From assembly GCF_021390195.1 (NCBI RefSeq), contig NZ_CP090003.1, positions 1,848,001-1,912,000 of the forward strand: a DNA stretch of 64,000 bases, given 5' to 3'. How positions within the stretch are numbered: position 1 is the stretch's first letter; every line of letters begins with the position of its first letter. This DNA is from Flagellimonas sp. CMM7. GTDB lineage: Bacteria > Bacteroidota > Bacteroidia > Flavobacteriales > Flavobacteriaceae. The position numbers and the translations under genes were made by a program. Below, piece after piece: positions 7,479 through 16,904 of this stretch. The notes under the pieces are model-generated. The model had not been told where the DNA came from. It made no database searches and saw only the letters and a program-made list of their open reading frames with translations.

Positions 7479-8521
7479 GAAGCTAACAGCTGGCTTATTT
7501 TGGTGACTACCTGCTCTGGAGTTATGGATTGCATGACATTATCATATCCTTTTGGAAGTTTGTTGCCATACACAGAGGTTGGAATCAATGGAAACTGTTT
7601 GCGGTCTGCCAGCAATGCATTTTCCAAAGATTGATTAAAGGGGTAAAACCCGGCATAAGGATGCGTAAGCCCCCAAAGCGTTACCACAGGAATACCATAA
7701 TTTGCTGCCAAATGTGCATTGCCACTATCCATGGAGAGCATTAGATCCAAATTTGAAATCAGCGATAATTCTTCAGACAGGTTAAGCTTTCCTGCCATGT
7801 TAACTACGCCTTCGAGTTCTTTTTCAATACCTTCTAACTGATTGATTTCATTGGCGCCACCACCAAATAACGCTATTTTATACTTTTCGGTATCGTTTAG
7901 TTTTTTGATTACCTCTTTCATCAAACTGAGTGGATACATTTTACCTTCATGGGCGGCAAAAGGAGCTATACCCACCCATTTTTTAGTACCCTGCCCAACC
8001 AGTTCAAGTACTTTTTTTGAAAGTGGTTGACGATCCAATAATTTTGTGTTGGATAAATCTATTGGAAATCCCAACTCCGTAAAAACATCTGCATAGCGTT
8101 GATGGGTGCTTTTTAATTGTTGGAAGATTTTATTTTTGGAACGCGTAAGTGCTTTTTTATCCGTGCGACCCTTATCAATCTGAACAAAAGGTGTTTTATC
8201 CAACGCAAAATACTTTTTCAGAATTTGGCTACGGAGTACATTGTGCAGGTCTGCAACATAATTAATATCCAATTTTTTCAATTCCTGATATAAGCGCCAT
8301 AATCCAACTAGACCTTTATGGTTTTTTTTCACATCAGCCTCGTACACCTCAACATTTTTCAATGCAGAAAAAATGGGGGTAAATGGTTTTTTAGTAAGAA
8401 CGGTAATCTTTAGTTCAGGATTTTTGGCCAGCAATGCAATCAGAACAGGAATGGTCATCGCCACATCTCCCATAGCAGATAGCCTAATGACCAAAATATG
8501 GGACTTACCCTTTTTGTCCAC
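7475..8521 (-). CDS. Glycosyltransferase family 9 (heptosyltransferase-like)
   Basis: This 348-residue protein has the GT9 layout: an N-terminal Rossmann domain beginning ILVIRLSAMGDVAMTIPV, and a C-terminal domain with WVGIAPFAAHEGKMYP, and MDSGNAHLAANYGIPVVTLWG near residue 260, which bind the ADP-sugar donor. GT9 enzymes usually add heptose or a related sugar to the LPS core. The start is GTG at 8521; no ATG lies between it and the conserved motif. It overlaps the end of the DUF4254 gene by 17 bases and the stop codon of tetR by a few bases. The acceptor is not determined. Confidence 0.85.
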   Translation of the reverse strand: MDKKGKSHILVIRLSAMGDVAMTIPVLIALLAKNPELKITVLTKKPFTPIFSALKNVEVYEADVKKNHKGLVGLWRLYQELKKLDINYVADLHNVLRSQILKKYFALDKTPFVQIDKGRTDKKALTRSKNKIFQQLKSTHQRYADVFTELGFPIDLSNTKLLDRQPLSKKVLELVGQGTKKWVGIAPFAAHEGKMYPLSLMKEVIKKLNDTEKYKIALFGGGANEINQLEGIEKELEGVVNMAGKLNLSEELSLISNLDLMLSMDSGNAHLAANYGIPVVTLWGLTHPYAGFYPFNQSLENALLADRKQFPLIPTSVYGNKLPKGYDNVMQSITPEQVVTKISQLLAS

Positions 8522-9110
8522 GGAGTACCGGGTTTAATTCGTCATCATTGTACATTTTCATCTGTTTATAGACTTTCATATACTTATTTCCCGCTTCAAT
8601 ATCCGTCAATAATTGGTCAATGGCTGTTGAAAGGTCTTTCTTTTGTTCCAATAGCACAGCCAACTTATCATTGCATTTGGCAATGTGTTCGGGAGAAGCA
8701 TCCGTTCTGTTTGCCTCTTCTTGCATGTGGTAAATCTTCAACGCCAAAATGGAAAGTCGGTCAAAAGCCCAAGCTGGGCTTTCAGTATTTATTGTGGCCC
8801 CTTCTTTTATCTCCACAGATTGGTATTTATTCAAAAAATAACCATCGATGTATTCCACCAAATCCGTTCGGTCTTGATTGCTTGCATCTATTTTTCGTTT
8901 AAGAACTAGAGCATCATCCGGATTTATAGATGGATCACGAATAATATCCTCATAATGCCATTGCACTGTATCAATCCAATTTTTTCTGTATAACAAATGT
9001 TCTACCTTATCCTTTGGGTAGGGATTCACAAATTCTTGGTAGACATCATCTTTAAGATGATATGTACGTATACTTTCCTGAAAAATATTGAAGGCAAATG
9101 AGCTAAACAT
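8505..9110 (-). CDS. DUF4254 domain protein
   Basis: This 201-residue, mostly helical, soluble protein has the conserved phrases WHYEDIIRD and ESPAWAFDRLSILALKIYHM. DUF4254 genes sit beside GT9 heptosyltransferases in many Bacteroidota, and here the coding regions overlap by 17 bases. A role in LPS core assembly is a reasonable inference from context; no reaction is known. A TATCTTTG promoter element lies about 20 bases upstream of the ATG (9129-9136, read on the minus strand). Confidence 0.8.
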   Translation of the reverse strand: MFSSFAFNIFQESIRTYHLKDDVYQEFVNPYPKDKVEHLLYRKNWIDTVQWHYEDIIRDPSINPDDALVLKRKIDASNQDRTDLVEYIDGYFLNKYQSVEIKEGATINTESPAWAFDRLSILALKIYHMQEEANRTDASPEHIAKCNDKLAVLLEQKKDLSTAIDQLLTDIEAGNKYMKVYKQMKMYNDDELNPVLRGQKG

Positions 9111-9128
9111 GGACCAATTAATTTAGCA

Positions 9129-9136
9129 CAAAGATA
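9129..9136 (-). promoter_or_regulatory. -7 promoter element (TATCTTTG) for DUF4254
   Basis: The minus strand reads TATCTTTG, matching the Bacteroidota TAnnTTTG consensus, about 19 bases before the ATG at 9110. No clear -33 TTG is seen at the usual distance. Confidence 0.45.
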
Positions 9137-9148
9137 TTGCTTTATGGT

Positions 9149-10081
9149 TTACAGATTAAGTTCTACCAGAAAAAGGACAAAGGACAAAGCAACACATATT
9201 ACTACTACAACTTCCTTGAGCTTGGCCTTTTTTATGGTCTCTATATAATTGGTTAAAAAAACCGCCGCTGGAAAAAATGTAATTAAAACGGGAGAGGCAT
9301 CAACAGATTTGAAAAGGTTGATGAAGGCCCCAAAAATAAAAGCCAAGAAAACAATGCGCAACGGTACTAACTTTCCGCCCCCTTTCTTTCTTACTTTTAA
9401 GAAAACCAAAGACATCACCACTACTAATAAAAAGACATAGATCAATAATTTTATTATCGCTGGTTCTGTAAAAAAATCAGTTTTTAAAAAATCTATTGAA
9501 AATCTATAATGGTCCGCAAAAAAAGAAAGTTCTCCGTTCACCTTTAAAAAGGTAAAAACCAATATGAAAAAGGTTAAAATACCAACGATTGGGACCAACC
9601 AGTTCTTAAATGTCTTTCTATCGTAAACATTGATGACAAAAAATACCAAAAGAAAAAACACCACGGCCCAATCGTAAAAAAGACTTGCAATACAGATTAA
9701 GAGTGATGCATCAAAAATCTTATGCTTAACATTTTTGATGGATTTAACCGCCAATAACCTCCAGACAGCGAGCAGTAAAAAAAAGTTGCAGAAAATAGCA
9801 TTTTTATCTCCAAGGACCTTTGAAAAAGCAACGAACAGCAAAACAAAAAAAAAGATAGCATAGGAGCTGAAATCAGTTACCTTTTCAACACGAACAATTC
9901 TACTGATAATATAAATAGAGAGCAAAAGTGTCCCTCCCGTTAAAACATCTAACGGAATCGTATCCACATTAATCTCTTGATTTGCTTCAAAAAAAACAAA
10001 AACGCTGTAAAAGAGGAATAGGAAAACCGATAGAACAATATAGTTTATGGGTTTTGTTTTTCCGAAAAAGCTTGAAATCAT
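9149..10081 (-). CDS. DUF6427 multi-pass membrane protein
   Basis: This 310-residue protein is almost wholly hydrophobic, with eight to ten membrane helices and short charged loops (for example RIVRVEKVTDF and KVRKKGGGKL). It matches the flavobacterial DUF6427 family in length and position between DUF4254 and the DUF6341/purD pair. No catalytic motif is visible. It may act in envelope assembly with the adjacent GT9. It is divergent from the small DUF6341 gene with a 39-base gap. Confidence 0.75.
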   Translation of the reverse strand: MISSFFGKTKPINYIVLSVFLFLFYSVFVFFEANQEINVDTIPLDVLTGGTLLLSIYIISRIVRVEKVTDFSSYAIFFFVLLFVAFSKVLGDKNAIFCNFFLLLAVWRLLAVKSIKNVKHKIFDASLLICIASLFYDWAVVFFLLVFFVINVYDRKTFKNWLVPIVGILTFFILVFTFLKVNGELSFFADHYRFSIDFLKTDFFTEPAIIKLLIYVFLLVVVMSLVFLKVRKKGGGKLVPLRIVFLAFIFGAFINLFKSVDASPVLITFFPAAVFLTNYIETIKKAKLKEVVVVICVALSFVLFLVELNL

Positions 10082-10101
10082 GTTTGGTTTTACTACTTTT
10101 G
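10072..10101 (+). promoter_or_regulatory. Bacteroidota promoter of the DUF6341 gene
   Basis: A -33 TTG (10072-10074) is followed after 19 bases by TACTTTTG (10094-10101), a full TTG-N19-TAnnTTTG promoter. Transcription would begin near 10107, just before the ATG at 10121. It overlaps the start of the divergent DUF6427 gene. Confidence 0.6.
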
Positions 10102-10120
10102 TAAAGTAAATATAGCTAAG

Positions 10121-10342
10121 ATGAGCAAGTTTTTTTACGGCATTGAAGACTTATTTGTAAATGGTCTTTTTGCTCCTTATGATTTTTTCCGTTTTATGCA
10201 AAGTTGGTGGTCTTCTAACGCTGTGAACTGGGTTTTTGCAATTATTGGTTTTGTAGCCATGGTCTATTGGATGAACCAGTTGAAAATTTTCAACGATAGC
10301 GGTGAAGAGGACAAGAGCATTACCTCTCATTCATATCTATAA
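10121..10342 (+). CDS. DUF6341 small membrane protein
   Basis: This 73-residue protein has one clear transmembrane helix (NWVFAIIGFVAMVYWM) after an aromatic N-terminal half (YGIEDLFVNGLFAPYDFFRFM). It matches the small flavobacterial DUF6341 family, which is usually found next to DUF6427 and purD as here. A good promoter precedes it. Its last bases overlap the 3' end of the convergent purD gene. Its function is unknown. Confidence 0.8.
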   Translation: MSKFFYGIEDLFVNGLFAPYDFFRFMQSWWSSNAVNWVFAIIGFVAMVYWMNQLKIFNDSGEEDKSITSHSYL

Positions 10343-11608
10343 ATCGAACCCGAGGTCTTTTCTGTAGTACATTCCATCAAAATGTAATTTTTCTATATTT
10401 TGATAGGATTTTTGTAGCGCTTCCTGAAAATCATTTCCAAGGGAGGTAATGGCAATAACACGCCCTCCGTTGGTAACCACCTTTCCGTCACTTTTCTTTG
10501 TTCCAGCATGAAAGACCAAGGAATCTTTTATATTTTCAATCCCTGTGATTTCTTTTCCTTTTTCATATGCCTCTGGATAACCTCCTGAAACGGCCATTAC
10601 CGTTGTAGCGGTTTTTTGATCTATATCAAGATTGATTTCATTTAATTTTCCTTTGGCCATCGCTGTAAGGATATCAACCAAATCATTTTTAATTCTAGGA
10701 ACAACAACCTCAGTCTCTGGATCGCCCATGCGTACATTGTACTCTATGACCTTTGGTTCTTCCCCAACTTTTATCAATCCTATAAAGATGAATCCTACAT
10801 ATGGTAAATTATCCTTTTTAAGACCTTCTACGGTAGGCTTCACTACTTGTTGCTCTATTTTGTGTAAAAAGGATTCGTCTGCAAAAGGAACCGGGGAAAT
10901 GGCTCCCATGCCCCCTGTGTTAAGGCCCGTGTCTCCTTCACCAATGCGTTTGTAATCTTTTGCGGTAGGAAGTATTTTATAATTTGTGCCATCAGTTAGC
11001 ACAAAACAGCTTAATTCTATCCCGTCCAAGAATTCCTCAATCACCACGGTTGCACTAGCGGAACCAAACTTGGAATCCAATAGCATGGATTTAAGCTCTG
11101 CTTTTGCTTCGTCTAAATCTTGAAGAATCAACACCCCTTTGCCAGCAGCTAATCCATCTGCTTTAAGAACGTACGGCGGCCTTAATGTTTCTAAAAAGGC
11201 GTATCCTTTCTCTACCGTTTCCGAAGTAAAACTTTCATATGCAGCTGTTGGAATCTGATGGCGCATCATAAACTCTTTGGCAAATTCTTTACTCCCTTCC
11301 AGTTCTGCAGCAGCTTGTTGTGGCCCTATGACTGAAACATCTTTTAGCGCATCATCATTCAAGAAAAAATCATGAACTCCATTGACTAATGGATCCTCTG
11401 GACCAACCACAACCAAATCTATCTTTTCGGCCAAAACCAATGCTTTAATACTTTCAAAATCGTTTACCCCAACTTCAACATTGGTTGCAATTTCAGAAGT
11501 GCCTGCATTGCCTGGTGCAACAAACAATTGTTCTATTTTTGAGCTTTGTGATATTTTAAAGGATATCGCATGTTCACGACCGCCAGAGCCAAGGACCAGA
11601 ATATTCAT
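10337..11608 (-). CDS. purD: Phosphoribosylamine--glycine ligase (GAR synthetase)
   Basis: This 423-residue ATP-grasp ligase makes glycinamide ribonucleotide in purine synthesis. The N-terminal motif NILVLGSGGREHAI and the internal ADGLAAGKGV, GIELSCFVLTDG and EYNVRMGDPETEV blocks are typical of PurD. The ATG at 11608 is used; a TTG one codon upstream is unlikely. A TATTTTTG -7 element lies at 11624-11631 on the minus strand. The enzyme is cytoplasmic. It lies just downstream of the polysaccharide locus but has no role in it. Confidence 0.97.
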   Translation of the reverse strand: MNILVLGSGGREHAISFKISQSSKIEQLFVAPGNAGTSEIATNVEVGVNDFESIKALVLAEKIDLVVVGPEDPLVNGVHDFFLNDDALKDVSVIGPQQAAAELEGSKEFAKEFMMRHQIPTAAYESFTSETVEKGYAFLETLRPPYVLKADGLAAGKGVLILQDLDEAKAELKSMLLDSKFGSASATVVIEEFLDGIELSCFVLTDGTNYKILPTAKDYKRIGEGDTGLNTGGMGAISPVPFADESFLHKIEQQVVKPTVEGLKKDNLPYVGFIFIGLIKVGEEPKVIEYNVRMGDPETEVVVPRIKNDLVDILTAMAKGKLNEINLDIDQKTATTVMAVSGGYPEAYEKGKEITGIENIKDSLVFHAGTKKSDGKVVTNGGRVIAITSLGNDFQEALQKSYQNIEKLHFDGMYYRKDLGFDL

Positions 11609-11623
11609 CAATCAAAATTTTGG

Positions 11624-11631
11624 CAAAAATA
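11624..11631 (-). promoter_or_regulatory. -7 promoter element for purD
   Basis: The minus strand reads TATTTTTG, matching TAnnTTTG, 16 to 23 bases before the ATG at 11608. No clear -33 partner was found. Confidence 0.45.
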
Positions 11632-11650
11632 CGGTTTGATGCCGATTTGA

Positions 11651-12628
11651 CTATTTGTTTGCAGAGAAATCTCTATGGTTTCTGCTCAATTCTTCAGGAG
11701 AAAGTGATTGAAAATATTCATATACTCTCTTAAGTCCTTCCGAACGATGTATTTTGGGCTCCCATCCCAAAACTTCTTTTGCACGAGAAATGTCTGGTTG
11801 ACGCTGCAATGGGTCGTCTTTTGGCAGTGGTTTGAAGATTATTTTTTGATGGGTTCCAGTCAGTTTTATAATCTCCTCGGCAAACTCCAGAATTGTAGTT
11901 TCATCTGGATTACCAATGTTGACTGGAAGATGATAGTTGCTCATCAATAGACGGTAGATGCCTTCAACCTGATCATCTATATAAGTGAAAGATCTTGTTT
12001 GGGATCCGTCTCCAAAAACCGTTAAATCCTCACCTCGAAGTGCTTGACCCATAAACGCTGGAACCACTCGGCCATCATTTAAGCGCATTCTTGAACCATA
12101 GGTATTAAAAATGCGAACGATACGGGTATCCAATCCATGATGGGTATGATACGCCATAGTTATAGATTCCATAAAGCGTTTGGCCTCGTCATATACTCCT
12201 CTGGGGCCGATAGGGCTTACATTACCATAATACTCTTCGTTTTGCGGATGTACTAATGGGTCTCCATATACTTCTGAGGTTGATGCCACTAAAATTCTTG
12301 CATTCTTTTCCTTGGCAAGACCCAATAAATTTAATGTGCCTAAGGAGCCTACTTTTAGGGTTTCAATCGGAATTTTTAAATAATCGATTGGACTTGCAGG
12401 AGATGCAAAATGAAGAATGTAATCCAAATCACCTCCGTAGTGAACAAACGTAGAAACATCGTGGTGATGGAATTCAAAATGTTCTAGTGGAAAGAGATGT
12501 TCAATATTCTTTAAATCTCCGGTTATAAGGTTATCCATAGCAATGACATGGTGTCCTTCTGCTATGAATCTATCGCAAAGATGTGATCCAAGGAAACCTG
12601 CCGCGCCTGTGATTAGGGTTTTTTTCAA
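11651..12628 (-). CDS. UDP-glucuronate decarboxylase-type SDR epimerase (UXS)
   Basis: This 325-residue extended short-chain dehydrogenase converts UDP-glucuronate to UDP-xylose in family members. It shows the NAD motif [10 protein letters not shown] at residue 8, the segment [19 protein letters not shown] (the YxxxK catalytic pair) and the [10 protein letters not shown] and [13 protein letters not shown] signatures of the UXS group. The start is a TTG that overlaps the upstream stop as TTGA; no ATG fits before the GxxGxxG motif. It is the last gene of the surface-sugar operon. Confidence 0.9.
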   Translation of the reverse strand: MKKTLITGAAGFLGSHLCDRFIAEGHHVIAMDNLITGDLKNIEHLFPLEHFEFHHHDVSTFVHYGGDLDYILHFASPASPIDYLKIPIETLKVGSLGTLNLLGLAKEKNARILVASTSEVYGDPLVHPQNEEYYGNVSPIGPRGVYDEAKRFMESITMAYHTHHGLDTRIVRIFNTYGSRMRLNDGRVVPAFMGQALRGEDLTVFGDGSQTRSFTYIDDQVEGIYRLLMSNYHLPVNIGNPDETTILEFAEEIIKLTGTHQKIIFKPLPKDDPLQRQPDISRAKEVLGWEPKIHRSEGLKRVYEYFQSLSPEELSRNHRDFSANK

Positions 12629-13776
12629 TCGTTCTTTTTTTTCTGTTTCGTAGAAGATTCAGTCTTTTTTTTGAGTGAGTCTATTTTTCGTTTCAAAAGA
12701 ATTTTTTGCTTAAGTGTTGTAAAGTTGTAGTTATACTTGAAGAAAATATAACCAAGCAGAATCACAACGCTTACCAACATAATGACCATTCCAAGGTTCT
12801 TCGCTTTACTTCCTAAAATTATAAACAGAACAACAAACAATAGATTAAAACATCCAATGATAAAACTTGCCTGTTTATGGGACAATCCCCAAAAGTCTAT
12901 GAGTACATGGTGTACATGATTTCTGTCTGGTGAGAAAGGCCCTTTTTTGTTGGCAATCCGAATAGTAAATACTCTAGCAGTGTCAAATAGAGGAACAATT
13001 AAAATGCTTATTGCTATTAAAGGTGCATTTTCTAAAAGAAAGGGTAGCCCTTCGTAAGATTCCGGTTTTAGTGCCAAAAATTTTAAGGTGAGTACACTAA
13101 TAATGAAGCCCACCGTCAACGAGCCAGTATCTCCCATAAAAATCTTCTTATCCGAGGATATATTAAAACCAAAAAAGGCCATTAAACAAGCATTCATTGA
13201 TATACTCAATAAAGCAAAAAAATATTCCCCAGACAGATAAAATATGGTTGTATAAATAACCATTATCACAATTCCAACTATTGACGCTAAACCATCAATT
13301 CCGTCAATCAAATTGTATGAATTAATTATGGTAATCATCAAAAACCCTGCAATTACCAAATAGAGATAATATGGTATTTCATAAATACTTAAAAAGCCGT
13401 TGAGTGATTCTATGGTAAAGCTTTCATTAACCAACACAAATATAATTGCCAACATTTGGGCTATTAGTTTTGATCCTGGCGATAATACAACCATATCATC
13501 CTTTAAGCCAACTATAAAAAGAATTGTCAAACCTGGAATAATATACATTGCCTCTCCCAACAACCCCCTTTCTTTAATGAAAAACAGAGCAAAAATTAAG
13601 GTGTAAAAAAAAGATATGCCCCCTAAAGTTGGTGTTTTCCGTGTATGCGAGCTTCGCCCATTGGGATTATCCATAAGGCGTTTATATTCAACAACTCCAA
13701 TAATTTTAGGCACTGTCAAATAGGTGAGCAGAAAAGCTCCAATAAATAGCGCACATGCTGTTTCTAGAAAATACAA
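12625..13776 (-). CDS. Undecaprenyl-phosphate GlcNAc-1-phosphate transferase (WecA/MraY family)
   Basis: This 383-residue protein has about ten to eleven membrane helices and the family motifs [13 protein letters not shown] (Mg-binding Asp), [15 protein letters not shown] and [12 protein letters not shown]. It moves a sugar phosphate, usually GlcNAc-1-P, onto undecaprenyl phosphate, the first step in making O-antigen or ECA-type repeats. WecB, WecC and WecG homologues are nearby, which supports GlcNAc as the first sugar. The start is probably TTG at 13776; no ATG is available before the first conserved motif. A Lys-rich cytoplasmic tail closes the protein. Confidence 0.9.
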   Translation of the reverse strand: MYFLETACALFIGAFLLTYLTVPKIIGVVEYKRLMDNPNGRSSHTRKTPTLGGISFFYTLIFALFFIKERGLLGEAMYIIPGLTILFIVGLKDDMVVLSPGSKLIAQMLAIIFVLVNESFTIESLNGFLSIYEIPYYLYLVIAGFLMITIINSYNLIDGIDGLASIVGIVIMVIYTTIFYLSGEYFFALLSISMNACLMAFFGFNISSDKKIFMGDTGSLTVGFIISVLTLKFLALKPESYEGLPFLLENAPLIAISILIVPLFDTARVFTIRIANKKGPFSPDRNHVHHVLIDFWGLSHKQASFIIGCFNLLFVVLFIILGSKAKNLGMVIMLVSVVILLGYIFFKYNYNFTTLKQKILLKRKIDSLKKKTESSTKQKKKND

Positions 13777-13794
13777 TGCTAATTCGGTAATTGA

Positions 13795-14526
13795 TTAAAT
13801 ATTGTTAAATATAATTCTAAAAAAGAACTTTACTAAGTTCTTTTGCCTTGAGAGCCTGGTAGGCTCTTTAAGTAAACGGTAAAACCATTCCAAACCAAGC
13901 TTTTGGTATACCTTAGGCGCTCTTTTTTTTATTCCAGAATATACATCAAAACTTCCTCCCAACCCCATATAGAGTGCAGGGTATTCTTTCATGAACCTAT
14001 CCATTAGAAACTCTTGCTTTGGACTTCCCATTGCAACAAATATGATATCTGGTTTGCTTACTTTAAGTTCTTGCATAATCATTTTCTCCTCTCCTTCTCT
14101 TAAATAACCATTTCTATATCCCTTTATATCAATATTCTTATATTGATTTTTAAGCAATAATCTTGTTTTTTCAATTACTTCCTGAGATGATCCCAAAAGA
14201 TAAAATGATTTTGAGTTATGGTATGTGCCAATAACATCTAACCAAAACTCTGAGCCTGCAATTTTAGTTGATTTCAACCCTTTTTTTTTAAGCGCTAACA
14301 CTGCTCCAACTCCATCAGGATAGCCTATATTTTCATTAATTATAGTATTTAGGGATTGATTCGAAGCATTAAGCTTTTCAGCATTTAAAGCAATCAATAT
14401 TTTTTTTTTATCCTGAATAAATTCTAAGAATTGATTCTTGGAAATAAAGGCATAAGTCCTTTTATTATTCAGTAAACGTGATTCTATTACTTGTTCCATA
14501 AAGCCATAAATATTTGGATATCGCAT
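13795..14526 (-). CDS. WecG/TagA/CpsF family glycosyltransferase (GT26)
   Basis: This 243-residue protein carries the family phrases LNAEKLNASNQS, GYPDGVGAV (acceptor-site Asp) and IIFVAMGSPKQEFLM. WecG transfers ManNAcA onto lipid-linked GlcNAc, and WecB/WecC homologues lie in this locus, so this is the likely second sugar transferase. Two ATG starts are possible, 14526 and 14499; both overlap the preceding gene, and the second gives a more typical N terminus. It acts at the cytoplasmic face of the inner membrane. Confidence 0.88.
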   Translation of the reverse strand: MRYPNIYGFMEQVIESRLLNNKRTYAFISKNQFLEFIQDKKKILIALNAEKLNASNQSLNTIINENIGYPDGVGAVLALKKKGLKSTKIAGSEFWLDVIGTYHNSKSFYLLGSSQEVIEKTRLLLKNQYKNIDIKGYRNGYLREGEEKMIMQELKVSKPDIIFVAMGSPKQEFLMDRFMKEYPALYMGLGGSFDVYSGIKKRAPKVYQKLGLEWFYRLLKEPTRLSRQKNLVKFFFRIIFNNI

Positions 14527-15646
14527 AAAACGCCCATGCTTGAGTCCATCTCATATAAGGGGTTTTTATTTTAAAAAACTTCTTTTTTTGAAAATAAAAA
14601 TACCCTTTCTTACCCTGCATATTCTCCAAAGTCCAAACAAGGGTTTTTTTTATAGACGGGTCGTTTTTTTCTAAGGTGATTAAAGTACTAATATATTGAG
14701 CAGGACAATGAATATCGATTGGATATTTTTCATCATGGTAATACTTTGGAGTACCGTCGTCCATGATGAAATTCTTCATATAATAACTAAGACCCTTTTC
14801 TATACAGCTGCTAAAAGAATTATCCCCACTATATTTTTGATAATCGTAAATCGCTTCCAAGTTAAATCCTGTGTGAAAACTATCAACCCAATTTTGATAA
14901 TGTAATTGGCCATAAGGCCATGAGCCATCTTTTTCTTGCAAGTTGCTTGCGTATAAAACTGCTTGCTTTGCAATCTCAATCAAAGCCTTATCGCCTGTAT
15001 AACTATAACACCTTGATAAAACCTTGGCCCCTAACAAGGATGCGTTAATTATTTCAGTATTATCAAATGGTGAATAAGAAAAAATAAGTCCTTTCTCATC
15101 ATATTTTCTATTAAGATCATTTAAAACGAAATCTTTTGATGATAATCCAATTTTTAAAAAATTATCATCCCCGACTATTTCATAAGCATCCAAAAGAGCA
15201 TATGCCGCAAAACATGAAACAACAACCGTAGGAGAATATCTTTCTTGATAAAAGGCTCTTGATTGCCACGGAAAATTATAGCCCCAACATGATCCAGAAT
15301 ATCCGGTTGTTTGCAATTCAATTAGCTTATTCGCCAAATATGTTATTTTCTCTTTCAATATTTCATCCTGGGAAATCTTATAAAGATTACAATAACCCGT
15401 TAGGAACAGTGCAATTCCTTTGGGGTTCAATCCCTTTTCAACCCCTAGAATCTTCCTGAAGTTTAACGGACTATGTTTTAATAATTGTGTAATAAAAATA
15501 CGTGGCCATTTTCTTTTTGAAATAATCCCAGGCATTGTATTAAACACCTTACTGTTTAAGCCATCATATGGGTCCCATCCTATATATTCCTCCTTCTCAC
15601 AATAATTTCTAAGTTTTGAGAAGGAATCGATGATGAAATCATTCAT
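14465..15646 (-). CDS. Uncharacterised polysaccharide-locus protein, alpha/alpha-toroid-like
   Basis: This 393-residue protein has no family I can name with certainty. It is helical with repeating blocks such as GLNPKGIALFLTGYC, SPTVVVSCFAAYALLDAYE, EKDGSWPYGQLHYQNWVDSFHTGFNLEAIYDYQKY and MRWTQAWAFYAIS, rich in Trp, Tyr and His. The pattern recalls (alpha/alpha)6 barrels used by glycan lyases and epimerases. No signal peptide remains if the ATG at 15646 is used. That start overlaps the upstream stop as ATGAATGA. An alternative start at 15709 would add a hydrophobic stretch. It lies between the ligase-like gene and wecG, so it probably acts in this glycan pathway. Confidence 0.6.
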   Translation of the reverse strand: MNDFIIDSFSKLRNYCEKEEYIGWDPYDGLNSKVFNTMPGIISKRKWPRIFITQLLKHSPLNFRKILGVEKGLNPKGIALFLTGYCNLYKISQDEILKEKITYLANKLIELQTTGYSGSCWGYNFPWQSRAFYQERYSPTVVVSCFAAYALLDAYEIVGDDNFLKIGLSSKDFVLNDLNRKYDEKGLIFSYSPFDNTEIINASLLGAKVLSRCYSYTGDKALIEIAKQAVLYASNLQEKDGSWPYGQLHYQNWVDSFHTGFNLEAIYDYQKYSGDNSFSSCIEKGLSYYMKNFIMDDGTPKYYHDEKYPIDIHCPAQYISTLITLEKNDPSIKKTLVWTLENMQGKKGYFYFQKKKFFKIKTPYMRWTQAWAFYAISKYLWLYGTSNRITFTE

Positions 15647-16904
15647 TTGCAAAAGATTTATGATTGAAAAAGAACATGCTATTAAAAAAACCATAAAATA
15701 TGATTCCAAAATGTCTATTTAAAATGTTCTCTGTCACGCAGGTTAAAATTATTATTATCAAAAATGAAGTGTATAATGGCATCCTTCTCCTTATTGAATA
15801 AAAAAGAGGGTAAAATAGCACAACAAATAAAATAACTAAACTAAATATCCCTCCTCTTGCTAGATTATTGAAATACTGGTTATGAGTCTGATAGTTTAAT
15901 ATGGCGTAATTATGTTGCCCTATACTACTGTAACAATTATTTAACCGTTTTTGGGTATAACCATACCCATTTCCAAATAGAATATTGTTTCTTGTTATCT
16001 CAAGTGCGCATTTCCAATAATTAATTCGAGGAGCTATGGTGCCTTCACCATTATTATTGTTGCCATATATGGCGTAAGAGTATTTCTCTTTTAAACCAAA
16101 AGTCATATCGATCATTCTTTCTTTAGCAATCGGAACTGTTTTAAAAACAACAGTTGGTACTATGGTCAGAAAGAGAAGAAATATAGTTAGTATTTTCTTA
16201 TCAATTTTTTTAAAGCGTGTGAACATCAAATAAAAAAAAATTACAAAAAGGCATAACAAGCTTATTCTACTTCCTGTAAGGAAAATGACAAGCATCAATA
16301 GAAAAAGGGAGCTTAATGTTCGTTTTGTGATTTTGTTCCTCATTATTACCTCATTTAGCAGAACAGCAAAAGCCAAACAGTTGTACATGCCCATATAAGA
16401 GCTATGCACACCTAATGGGGCCACAAAATCTCTATATGCAAAAAAGTACCAATTAATTTCTGAAAAATCAGGAGAAAAGACTAATTGCCGGTAGAAGGCA
16501 ATCAATAACAGAAGAAATGAAAAAAATAGAGCCGAGTATACTAATATAGATAGGATCTTTTTATGACTTGCTTTGAACAAAATGGTCGTTAAAGATATCC
16601 CAACAGGAAACAATAAAATAGTTATAGACCGTAACAAGTTTCTGAAATACACTTCGTGTTCTGAATAAAAAAACTGAATTAGAATATAAACAAAGGGTAA
16701 TGAAAAAATGAGGCTATGCTTATTAAACTTCAACTTCCTCTCCCTATAAACGACAATTATATTATATGACAGAAACGCTAAAAATAATATGATTGCAATG
16801 CTATTTAGGCTTTCTTTTATTGGAAGTGTAACAATTACAAGGCCGGATAAAAGCACAAAGATTTCTTGATTATGTTTTTCTGATAATCCCATCCGTATTC
16901 TCAT
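15639..16904 (-). CDS. O-antigen ligase/polymerase family membrane protein (Wzy_C-like)
   Basis: This 421-residue protein has about eleven to twelve membrane helices and a large periplasmic loop between about residues 265 and 345. The loop ends LNYQTHNQYFNNLARGGI, which matches the conserved His region of O-antigen ligases (WaaL) and related polymerases. These enzymes join sugar chains in the periplasm, either onto lipid A core or onto growing repeats. It overlaps the next polymerase-like gene by 35 bases. Alternative start at 16892. A WaaL-like role is more likely than Wzy. Confidence 0.8.
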   Translation of the reverse strand: MRIRMGLSEKHNQEIFVLLSGLVIVTLPIKESLNSIAIILFLAFLSYNIIVVYRERKLKFNKHSLIFSLPFVYILIQFFYSEHEVYFRNLLRSITILLFPVGISLTTILFKASHKKILSILVYSALFFSFLLLLIAFYRQLVFSPDFSEINWYFFAYRDFVAPLGVHSSYMGMYNCLAFAVLLNEVIMRNKITKRTLSSLFLLMLVIFLTGSRISLLCLFVIFFYLMFTRFKKIDKKILTIFLLFLTIVPTVVFKTVPIAKERMIDMTFGLKEKYSYAIYGNNNNGEGTIAPRINYWKCALEITRNNILFGNGYGYTQKRLNNCYSSIGQHNYAILNYQTHNQYFNNLARGGIFSLVILFVVLFYPLFYSIRRRMPLYTSFLIIIILTCVTENILNRHFGIIFYGFFNSMFFFNHKSFANE

